A DNA stretch of 8,305 bases from Planctomycetota bacterium. Its GTDB lineage: Bacteria; Planctomycetota; Phycisphaerae; UBA1845; Fen-1342. Position numbers and translations under genes: made by a program. This document shows, piece after piece, positions 1 through 5,893 of this stretch. The stretch's first letter is position 1. Every line of letters starts with the position of its first letter. The DNA is taken from contig JAUWXH010000060.1 in the NCBI GenBank assembly GCA_030616465.1, forward strand, positions 1-8,305, written 5' to 3'. The notes beneath the pieces are model-generated. The model did no database searches and was not told where the DNA came from. It was given only the letters and a program-made list of their open reading frames with translations.

Positions 1-57
1 GATCCTTCGCTTCGCTCAGGATGACATGAGTAATCAGGATGACATGGGTAATGCGCG
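1..57. repeat. 18-bp tandem direct repeat with adjacent small stem-loop
   Basis: Two adjacent copies of an 18-bp unit, CAGGATGACATGAGTAAT (17-34) and CAGGATGACATGGGTAAT (35-52), differ at one base. The first copy overlaps an imperfect hairpin: ATCCT (2-6) pairs with AGGAT (18-22) around a TCGCTTCGCTC loop. The stretch lies just past the stop codon of the minus-strand gene at 58-1596, so it would be transcribed as that gene's 3' region. The stem is too short and lacks a T-run, so I do not call it a terminator. Similar TCCTTCGCTTCGCTCAGGAT strings are, from general knowledge, dispersed in many environmental bacterial genomes, so this is probably the edge of a dispersed repeat cut by the window. 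Confidence 0.6.
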
Positions 58-1596
58 CTAGGGTGCGTCCGCGTCGTACGCGCTGTCCGCCGGGGCCGGC
101 AACGAGCGGAGGCGGCGTTGCAGGCGCTCGGCCGCCTGGGCGCGCAGCTTGTCGAACCAGCCGCTCAGGTCAAAACTCCGCTCGGGCTCCCGTATGAGCG
201 GCATTTCCAGTTCCGCGAGCCGCACGGTCAGGATGGTTTTCTCGCGCGGGCCGTGCATGCCGAAAACGTGCAGCACCTCGTCGCGCACGTCGAGCTTGAC
301 GCCCAGTTGCGTATACTCGATGCGCTCGGGGAGGACGTCCGGCAAATTGACTTCCAGCGTGCGGCTGATCAGCTCGCGCAGCAGCTTGCCCTCGACCCAG
401 TTCGGCTGCTGGACCGCATCGTCCACGATCATAGTGGCGTCGAGCGATTTGAGGTGGTTGTTCTCGATGGTCAGGTCGTTGACGACGACACGGAGGTTAC
501 CGGTCATCCGCCCCCAGCCGAGCGCTTGCGTAAGCGTCTCCAGGGAAAGGTCGCTACATTGGCCGGAGGCGACGAAGTGCTCGATGCCGGCCGGCGACAG
601 CTCCGCGTTGCCGACGCGCAGCGCAAACTGGCCTCCGACCTCACCAAGGCCCCAGGTGGCGAGGATGTCGCCGAGCATCACGCCGGTGAGCACGCCGGCG
701 AAGCGCAGCCGCACCGGTCGGTCGTTGTGCACGCGCAGCTCGTGGAGGGTGATCTCCGGGCAGCGGCCGCGCCAGGGGCGTGGGGTGAGCCCGGCAGTAC
801 ACTCTCGAAGGTTCAACTCCAGACACTCCCCGCTGACGGTGACGTGTCGGCCGTCGTCACGTTCTTCGTACAGCAGTCGGCCGTTGAATGTGCCCGAGCG
901 GACGTCCGGGCCGAACAGCCCGCGCAAGCCGACGATCGCCAACGGCAACCGAGGCACGATCAGCTCCAGTCGATCGACGCGGATACCTTGGTGGTGCGGC
1001 GCGAAGGCGGCCTGGAGGAAGACCGGCTCGGTACAGGTGTAGCCGTTGAACTCGCGACAATGGACCTTGGCGTAGCCGCGTTCGGTGCCTTCGAACCAGA
1101 TGACGCCGCCGGCATGTCGCAACGCCGCCTGGAAACCATCGTGGTCGAAGCTGAGGTCCATCTCGCTGAAGGTGACGCGCTGTGGTCCGCCGGGCGCGAA
1201 CCCGGGCCGCAACCCGGACTCGACCATGACGCGGTAATCGGAGCGTAACCAGGTGCGGGTGGAAATCTCGCCGGTCCCGCCCACGAGCTGGATCTCATAC
1301 GCCTCCGGGTCGTGCGGCTGGGGGGTCTCGACGACCAGCGCCCGGCGACAGTACAGGGCGCGATCGCGTCGATCCGGCAGCCAGACGACCACGTCGTCGA
1401 ACTCGCGTGAGCGCCGGGAGCGTGGGACCACCCGCCCGATGTCGCTGGGCAGTTGGAGGCACTCGCTGAGATAGGCGACGCAGGCCTGCCGATAGCCGGC
1501 GCTGCGCAAATACCACGCATAGCCGCCGGTGGTTGCCAGCGAGCCGAGCACGACGAGGCCGGCGACAACCAGGACCAGATACCGCCCACGTTGCAT
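58..1596 (-). CDS. Membrane-anchored envelope protein of unknown function, possibly AsmA-like
   Basis: A 512-residue protein with an ATG start at 1596 and a TAG stop at 58-60. I do not recognise a firm family. It begins with one uncleaved hydrophobic helix (about residues 6-29) after a short basic N-terminus. The remaining ~480 residues have no further membrane segment and are rich in alternating beta-strand-like stretches, so the bulk probably lies in the periplasm or outside the inner membrane. The C-terminal third (about 320-480) alternates short strands with Gly turns and contains WVEGKLLRELISRTL followed by LGVKLDVRDEVLHVFG. That pattern resembles the C-terminal region of AsmA/YdbH-type bridge proteins, which act in lipid transport between membranes. 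The resemblance is judged by eye and is inference only. The C-terminus is basic then acidic. The start has no clear Shine-Dalgarno; a TAGAAT hexamer (1604-1609, minus) could be a -10 box giving a nearly leaderless mRNA, but no -35 matches. It is divergent from the lipoprotein operon at 1781. Confidence 0.75.
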   Translation of the reverse strand: MQRGRYLVLVVAGLVVLGSLATTGGYAWYLRSAGYRQACVAYLSECLQLPSDIGRVVPRSRRSREFDDVVVWLPDRRDRALYCRRALVVETPQPHDPEAYEIQLVGGTGEISTRTWLRSDYRVMVESGLRPGFAPGGPQRVTFSEMDLSFDHDGFQAALRHAGGVIWFEGTERGYAKVHCREFNGYTCTEPVFLQAAFAPHHQGIRVDRLELIVPRLPLAIVGLRGLFGPDVRSGTFNGRLLYEERDDGRHVTVSGECLELNLRECTAGLTPRPWRGRCPEITLHELRVHNDRPVRLRFAGVLTGVMLGDILATWGLGEVGGQFALRVGNAELSPAGIEHFVASGQCSDLSLETLTQALGWGRMTGNLRVVVNDLTIENNHLKSLDATMIVDDAVQQPNWVEGKLLRELISRTLEVNLPDVLPERIEYTQLGVKLDVRDEVLHVFGMHGPREKTILTVRLAELEMPLIREPERSFDLSGWFDKLRAQAAERLQRRLRSLPAPADSAYDADAP

Positions 1597-1780
1597 AGCG
1601 GGGATTCTATCGCAAAGCGGCCCGGGGCGACCGGGGGTCCTGCAAACGGGTGTCGACCCGCGGGGGTGTAGTCAGAGCGAGCTTCAGCCGCGGGCACAGG
1701 CTGCCGATTTTAGGGACAGTGGGCGTGAGGCTGCGCCCAGGGCGTATGGGCTGTGAGGGACCTGACCCCGGAGAACCCAA

Positions 1781-2302
1781 ATGAGCCGTTACGTTGTCTG
1801 GACAGCGTGCGTATGCGTGATCTGCGTGGCGTGCAACAAGCCCAACGCGCGGCTGAACGCCCCGCCCCACGGAACGCCCTATGAGACCAGCGATCTCCAG
1901 GGCACGTTCGTGTACATGACCGACAACGCGTTGCTGGCGGACATGTCCGTCTCCAACATCCACTTTCACCCGCATCGGCCGACGCTGAACACGCTGGGGC
2001 AACAGCGGCTGAGCCGGCTGGTGTCCCTGATCGAGGTCCACGGCGGCACGATCCGCTTCAACACCGACATCGACGACGAGGAGCTGATCGAGAAGCGTAC
2101 CGACGCGATCCTGACGTTCCTCGCGGAAGCGGGCGTGGATACGACGGGCCAGGTGTTGGTGGAAGACCTGCGCGGCGGCCGTGGCATGGATGCCTCGGAA
2201 GTCATTCTGATCAAGGTCTTCGAGGCTTCCTACCAGCCCGAAGGCGCGGGTGGTGCCGGCGGCGGGCCGAGCACTGCCAGCGGGGGAACGCAAAGCCCAT
2301 AG
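1781..2302 (+). CDS. Small lipoprotein with a degenerate OmpA-like domain
   Basis: A 173-residue protein with an ATG start preceded by GGAG (1770-1773) at 7-nt spacing. Residues 1-17 form a hydrophobic signal ending in ICVAC, so Cys18 is the likely lipidated residue, although Cys rather than Leu at -3 is unusual for a lipobox. Residues about 58-146 follow the layout of OmpA/Pal peptidoglycan-binding domains: a strand, a helix (TLGQQRLSRLVSLIE), a strand ending in NTD, a helix with LIEKRTDAILTFL, then a final strand ILIKVFEA. In that family a conserved Asp and Arg bind the peptide stem of peptidoglycan; here the Asp of NTD and the Arg of EKR are present but closer together than usual. The C-terminus is a Gly/Ser/Ala-rich disordered tail. 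The likely location is membrane-attached in the periplasm. The TAG stop overlaps the ribosome-binding site of the next gene, so the two are almost surely one operon. The OmpA assignment is inference from layout. Confidence 0.8.
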   Translation: MSRYVVWTACVCVICVACNKPNARLNAPPHGTPYETSDLQGTFVYMTDNALLADMSVSNIHFHPHRPTLNTLGQQRLSRLVSLIEVHGGTIRFNTDIDDEELIEKRTDAILTFLAEAGVDTTGQVLVEDLRGGRGMDASEVILIKVFEASYQPEGAGGAGGGPSTASGGTQSP

Positions 2303-2305
2303 GAG
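2301..2305 (+). promoter_or_regulatory. Shine-Dalgarno that fixes the GTG start of the TPR lipoprotein
   Basis: AGGAG lies 7 nt before the GTG at 2313 and overlaps the TAG stop (2300-2302) of the upstream lipoprotein gene. It decides the start: an in-frame upstream GTG at 2250 would overlap the previous gene by 53 nt and would put charged residues before the signal peptide. The overlap of stop codon and Shine-Dalgarno suggests translational coupling. Confidence 0.75.
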
Positions 2306-2312
2306 CCAGACC

Positions 2313-3797
2313 GTGTACCGAGCTCATCTGTCAGCGTGGCTCGCGGCGGGCGGGGTGCTGCTCGCCTGTAGCGGCTGCACGGAAACAAAGGAATTCACTG
2401 GGCCGGGAGGCATGCCTGACCAGAAGGGCGAATCCGTTGACCAACGCATCGCCCCCACGACCTATTTCGCCCACGGACATCTACTCGAGCGCCAGGGCAG
2501 TTTCCAGCGGGCTGTCGATCAGTATCACAAGGCCCTGGAGCTCAAGCCCAACTTCGTGACAGCGCGTAACCGGCTGGGGATTACGCTCAACAAGCTGGGC
2601 CGGCACGGCGAGGCCAGCGCGGAGTTTCGGCGTGCGATCGCGGTCCAGCCCGAGGCGGCCTACCTGCACAACAATCTCGGGTTCAGCCTGTACCTGGAAG
2701 CCAAGTACAGCGAGGCCGAGGCCACGACCCGCCGGGCGCTGGAGATCAAAGCGTCTTTCCCGCGGGCGCGGATGAACCACGCCTTGGCGCTGGCCAGGCT
2801 GGAGCGCTTCGACGAGGCCTTCGACGAACTCTGCCGCGTGGGCAGCGAGGCCGACGCGTATTACAACATGGCGACGCTGCAGACAGAGGCGGGTCGTTAT
2901 GCCGACGCCGCCCAATCGCTCGACATGGCCCTTCAGCTGAACCCCGATCTGGAAGCGGCCCGGCAACAATTGCGCGAAATTGCCGTGCTGGCCGCGCGCC
3001 AGGAAACGGTGCCGGTCGCCGACGCGGCGGCTGAGCCGGACGCCGAGCAGCCCAATCAACCGCTACCCGCCGGGGAGCCGTCCGAGAGCGACGTGCTCGC
3101 GGAGGCCGAGGCGGCGATCTCGGCTGCGGAGGCTGCCGCGGGCCAGCCGCCCGAGCAGGCCGAGCTGGCTGAGGCGGGGACTGAGCAGGCTGCCGAACCC
3201 GAGTTGGCTGAGCCGGCCGCTGAAGCCGACCTATCCGACGAGCCACGCGAGACCGAGGTGGCTGAGCCGGCCGAAGAACTGGAGGCGCCTGAGTTGCCCG
3301 CGGAACCTGGGGTTGCCGAGTTGCCGGCGGACGCCGACGCGACCGAGGTGCCTGCGGAAGCCGATGCGGTCGAGCCCGCCGTCGAGACCGACGTAGCCGA
3401 ACTCCCGCCGGGACTCGACTTGGCCGAGTTTTTCCCGGAGCCCGAACCGCCCGGGTGGCTCGCCGAACCCGAGCCTACCGAGCCGCCGGCCGAAGTCGAG
3501 GTGTTCGACGAGGCGTGGGAGGCCGAGGTGCCGGAGCCGACGATCGAAGCGGCGGATGACACCGGCCCGTCGTTCCAGGAGATTGTGCTGCCCGCCCGAC
3601 CCACGCAGGCCGATCGACGGTTCGATCCGGAAGCGGCGATCGAAATGGTCAGCGAGCTGATTGCGGCGATTGTGAACCGGTCTGAGGCGCTGGCGGCGGA
3701 GCTCTGGTGCGAATTGGAAACCTATCTGGAGGCGGCGGAGCAGTACGAACAGCAGCAGCTCCCGCAGCCGCCAGAACCCGCCGATTGGCTCAACTGA
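2313..3797 (+). CDS. TPR lipoprotein with long Pro/Ala/Glu-rich repeat region
   Basis: A 494-residue protein starting at GTG 2313. Residues 1-18 form a signal peptide with lipobox LLAC (Cys19; Cys22 is the alternative), so it is probably a lipoprotein. Residues about 48-215 hold roughly five TPR units, with typical signatures such as AVDQYHKALELKPNF, LGITLNKLGR and AAQSLDMALQLNP. TPRs are protein-binding scaffolds; the layout resembles TadD/PilF-type pilus lipoproteins, but nothing here proves that role. Residues about 231-417 are low-complexity, acidic and rich in Pro, Ala and Glu, and from 292 follow a nine-residue period. A folded-looking C-terminus (about 435-480) has an amphipathic helix (AAIEMVSELIAAIVNRSEALAAELW) in pieces, then a Gln/Pro-rich end. 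It is the second gene of an operon with the OmpA-like lipoprotein, and the pair may form one envelope complex. Its last 8 bases overlap the convergent glycosyltransferase gene. Confidence 0.85.
   Translation: MYRAHLSAWLAAGGVLLACSGCTETKEFTGPGGMPDQKGESVDQRIAPTTYFAHGHLLERQGSFQRAVDQYHKALELKPNFVTARNRLGITLNKLGRHGEASAEFRRAIAVQPEAAYLHNNLGFSLYLEAKYSEAEATTRRALEIKASFPRARMNHALALARLERFDEAFDELCRVGSEADAYYNMATLQTEAGRYADAAQSLDMALQLNPDLEAARQQLREIAVLAARQETVPVADAAAEPDAEQPNQPLPAGEPSESDVLAEAEAAISAAEAAAGQPPEQAELAEAGTEQAAEPELAEPAAEADLSDEPRETEVAEPAEELEAPELPAEPGVAELPADADATEVPAEADAVEPAVETDVAELPPGLDLAEFFPEPEPPGWLAEPEPTEPPAEVEVFDEAWEAEVPEPTIEAADDTGPSFQEIVLPARPTQADRRFDPEAAIEMVSELIAAIVNRSEALAAELWCELETYLEAAEQYEQQQLPQPPEPADWLN
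3186..3563 (+). repeat. Degenerate 27-bp (nine-residue) tandem repeat inside the TPR lipoprotein gene
   Basis: Fourteen consecutive nine-codon units can be laid out without gaps, coding residues 292-417. Examples are LPAEPGVAE, LPADADATE, VPAEADAVE, PAVETDVAE, LPPGLDLAE and WLAEPEPTE. The rough consensus is (L/P)-P-A-E-x-(D/E)-V-A-E: Pro near the start and Glu at the end of most units. The central units (3294-3428) are the best matches and the outer ones have drifted. The strongly acidic Pro-rich composition suggests an extended spacer rather than a globular domain. The DNA copies differ in many bases, so this is an old expansion. Confidence 0.7.
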
Positions 3798-5049
3798 TCA
3801 TCGCCGAGTCGCAGATTCCCGCGCCCACGTCGCGACCGGCCGTCAGGTTTGTGTACGCCTGGCCGTACTGCTCGATCATGCGCTGGCGGCCGAAGACTTG
3901 GAACACTTGACTGCGGGCCAGTTGCGCCTGTCGCTGGGATTCGTCGGGCTGTTCCAAGGCCTGAAGCATTCGCCGGGCGGCGTCCTTGGAACTGTTCGGC
4001 TTGCACAGCCACGCGTTGTGGCCGTGTGCCAGCAGCTCGGCGACTGCCGGCACGGCTGTGGCAACGATCGGCCGCGCCGCCGCCATCGCCCAGACCAGCC
4101 CGGTGACCGGTGCGTCGCCGTCAGGCAGGTAGGCGGTCAGGTCCGCCGCGGCCAACAGCTCCGGGAGCGATAGCCGCGGGGCAAACCGCACCACGTGCCG
4201 GTGACGGATCGAATCGACCAGGCGTTGCACGCGGTCCGCTTCCGGGCCGACTCCCGGAACGACCAGGCGAACGGCCGGGTGTATCTTGCTCAGCAGCAGC
4301 GCTGCCCAGCCGACAGTGAACGTGCCGCTGCCGCTCGCCACCGGCGGTAATGCCGCGACCACCGTGTCCGACGCGTCCAAGCCGAGCTGTGCCCGGACGT
4401 TCTGGTTGCGGGCTTCGTTTATGGCGGCGAAGTCCACGAACTCGCGGATCACTGTGCAGTCGTTGGCCGCGACGCCGTTCTCCAACAATCTTCGCCGGAC
4501 GATCGCTGTCGGACACGCAAACGCCAGTCGGCTCTCCGCTGGCCGCGAGCGGTATCGGCGGGCGAACGGTTCCGCATCGCCGGCTCCGTCCATCTCCACT
4601 AACAGATGACACCGACGTTGTGGCTCGTCCCCGCCGCCACGCCGCTCGGCGGCCGCGGCCAGCGGGATGCACCAGGCCAACGCAGTGGCCGACCAGACAT
4701 GGAGCACGAGCGGCTCGCGCATGTCGTCGCCGAGGTTGTCCAAGGCGCGCGACAGCGTCCGGGCGCCGAGCGATGCGAGGTCGAACGGCGCTCGTACGCG
4801 CACCACGGGGACCGACAGTGAGCTTGCCAGTGCTCCCCGGCCAGCGTGAACGACTATGGGGTGCCGTGGGCAGGTCGCAGACCTGCCCGTGTCATCGTGG
4901 ACCGGGACACGGGCAACCGGCTTCGCCGTCTGCCCATGGCACCCGGCCACCCCGGCGGACGACCCACACAGCGCCTCCAACACGCCCAGCTTCCACACCG
5001 GCGTATCAGCCCCGACCACGTGGACGACCCTTGGACTCGATTTGGCCAT
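3790..5049 (-). CDS. GT-B fold glycosyltransferase (GT4-like, Glycos_transf_1 domain)
   Basis: A 419-residue protein if the ATG at 5049 is used. I prefer this start because the first predicted strand, RVVHVVGADTP, lies just after it. In-frame ATGs at 5097 (19 nt after the upstream stop) and 5145 (overlapping the upstream gene) are alternatives, and none has a clear Shine-Dalgarno. The C-terminal half has the pattern of the nucleotide-sugar-binding lobe: RLVVPGVGPEADRVQRLV (262-279), a strand and LPELLAAADLTAYLPDGDAP (295-314), then AMAAARPIVATAVPAVAELL. The family transfers a sugar from an activated donor to an acceptor such as a lipid or polysaccharide, usually at the cytoplasmic face of the membrane; donor and acceptor cannot be told here. 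The usual E-x7-E motif is altered to Asp312-x7-Trp320. Residues about 36-64 are encoded by a nested palindromic stretch (4859-4944) and look unlike the family. It is the last gene of a minus-strand cluster with two zinc-ribbon membrane proteins; co-transcription is likely but a functional link is not shown. Confidence 0.8.
   Translation of the reverse strand: MAKSSPRVVHVVGADTPVWKLGVLEALCGSSAGVAGCHGQTAKPVARVPVHDDTGRSATCPRHPIVVHAGRGALASSLSVPVVRVRAPFDLASLGARTLSRALDNLGDDMREPLVLHVWSATALAWCIPLAAAAERRGGGDEPQRRCHLLVEMDGAGDAEPFARRYRSRPAESRLAFACPTAIVRRRLLENGVAANDCTVIREFVDFAAINEARNQNVRAQLGLDASDTVVAALPPVASGSGTFTVGWAALLLSKIHPAVRLVVPGVGPEADRVQRLVDSIRHRHVVRFAPRLSLPELLAAADLTAYLPDGDAPVTGLVWAMAAARPIVATAVPAVAELLAHGHNAWLCKPNSSKDAARRMLQALEQPDESQRQAQLARSQVFQVFGRQRMIEQYGQAYTNLTAGRDVGAGICDSAMIS
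4859..4944. repeat. 86-bp nested inverted repeat within the glycosyltransferase gene
   Basis: The ends are 15-nt inverted repeats, GGGTGCCGTGGGCAG (4859-4873) and CTGCCCATGGCACCC (4930-4944), pairing at all positions with one G-T. Inside lies a perfect 9-bp stem, GGGCAGGTC-GCA-GACCTGCCC in two halves at 4868-4876 and 4880-4888, and an 8-bp pair, CCCGTGTC (4886-4893) with GACACGGG (4906-4913). Such stacked palindromes are typical of intergenic REP-like elements rather than coding sequence, yet the reading frame stays open through it. Confidence 0.65.
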
Positions 5050-5116
5050 AGGCAGGATTGTTGGCGTTTCAGCGTCAAACGTCCAACCGATCAGCATACC
5101 GGGCAGGTAGGGCAGA

Positions 5117-5893
5117 TCAGACCGATTCTCGCCCGGCGCCCGCATCCGGTACCAGTGTTCCGCATTCGGGACAGCGGCCGCTGACGTTGCCGGTCAGGTC
5201 GTAGCCACACTCGGGGCAGTGGTGACCCGGTTGCCTCTCGAAGAGCCGGTTGCGCAGACGGACAAAGAGCCACGCCCAAAGCACACCCCAAAGCGCCGTC
5301 GTCCAGAAGAGAATGAATAACACCCACTCGCCCACCGCGTAAACGGGGTTCTTCGGGCGATAGTCCAGCAAGAAGTCATAGAGCGTGTAGGTTGCCGCGC
5401 AGCTGGCAAAGAGCCCGACCACGTGAAGCACACAGAAGGCCGCCACGAGCCAGAGGGTAACCTTCTTGCGCCGCTTGGGCCGCAACCACCCAGCCAAGCG
5501 ACGAATCGCTTGGCGAACGCTGCTCCAGTCGCGATACCAGAGCATGCCGGTCGGCACGGCAACCACAACGAACGGTATCCACAGCGGTATGCTAAGCCAG
5601 TTCCAGGAGCGGTTAGCCCCTCGGGTAATCGACCAAGACAGCTTCGGCGACCCCCCATAGCGCGCGATGCCCCAGCCCGGGTTCGGCGGATACCGCTCGG
5701 CCTCGCGGCGCCAAGTCTCCGGCCGCCAACTGTACCCGATCGAGCCCAGCAGGAGGTTAATCTCATACCGCAGACTCGGGCTATCCCAGGAAACCGCGCG
5801 CCTGGTGCTGAACACGAACCCGACCAGGATTGCCGCGCACAGCACGGTGCCGGCCCACTTGAGCGCCCGTGGTGCTCGCGATTGGCGTCTCAC
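5117..5893 (-). CDS. Four-helix membrane protein with C-terminal zinc-ribbon tail
   Basis: A 258-residue protein starting at GTG 5893. Its first four bases, GTGA, overlap the TGA stop of the upstream paralog, and GGGGAG (minus, 5904-5899) sits 5 nt before it; a further in-frame GTG at 5908 is less likely. Predicted membrane helices are at about 12-29, 100-119, 145-167 and 184-210. Between helices 1 and 2 is a ~70-residue domain rich in Trp, Tyr and Pro. The second helix carries WIPFVVVAVPTGMLWYRD, nearly the same as in the neighbour. A basic stretch, KRRKK, follows it. The tail has C226-P-E-C229 and C241-P-E-C244 around GYDLTGNVSGR, a short zinc-ribbon that is widespread in Planctomycetes proteins and of unknown role. 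It differs from its paralog by an inserted ~105-residue segment with two helices between the WYRD motif and the zinc ribbon. No enzymatic function is visible. Confidence 0.85.
   Translation of the reverse strand: MRRQSRAPRALKWAGTVLCAAILVGFVFSTRRAVSWDSPSLRYEINLLLGSIGYSWRPETWRREAERYPPNPGWGIARYGGSPKLSWSITRGANRSWNWLSIPLWIPFVVVAVPTGMLWYRDWSSVRQAIRRLAGWLRPKRRKKVTLWLVAAFCVLHVVGLFASCAATYTLYDFLLDYRPKNPVYAVGEWVLFILFWTTALWGVLWAWLFVRLRNRLFERQPGHHCPECGYDLTGNVSGRCPECGTLVPDAGAGRESV
5162..5222 (-). repeat. Zinc-ribbon coding repeat, copy 1
   Basis: This 61-bp stretch encodes the four-cysteine tail of the longer membrane protein. It aligns with 5905-5965 at about 53 of 61 bases, with an identical core CGCTGACGTTGCCGGTCAGG. 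The nucleotide match is higher than in the rest of the two genes, which suggests recent duplication or gene conversion of the tail, or strong constraint on it. Confidence 0.6.

Noticed and set aside
118..1248. Long plus-strand open frame of 376 codons opposite the envelope protein gene
   Set aside because: It is antisense to a frame that is longer, starts with a clear membrane helix and has normal protein composition. High GC makes long antisense frames common.
1597..1780. Promoters in the divergent gap between the envelope protein and the lipoprotein operon
   Set aside because: A TAGAAT box and a weak GGGCG/CGCCC stem (1721-1738) were seen, but no -35 at proper spacing; too weak to annotate.
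2250..2312. Upstream GTG start for the TPR lipoprotein
   Set aside because: It would overlap the previous gene by 53 nt and place 21 residues before the signal peptide; GTG 2313 has a good Shine-Dalgarno.
3056..3604. Minus-strand 182-codon Ser/Gly/Ala-rich open frame
   Set aside because: It is the mirror of the Pro/Ala/Glu repeat of the TPR gene; its composition follows from that repeat, and it has no own start signal.
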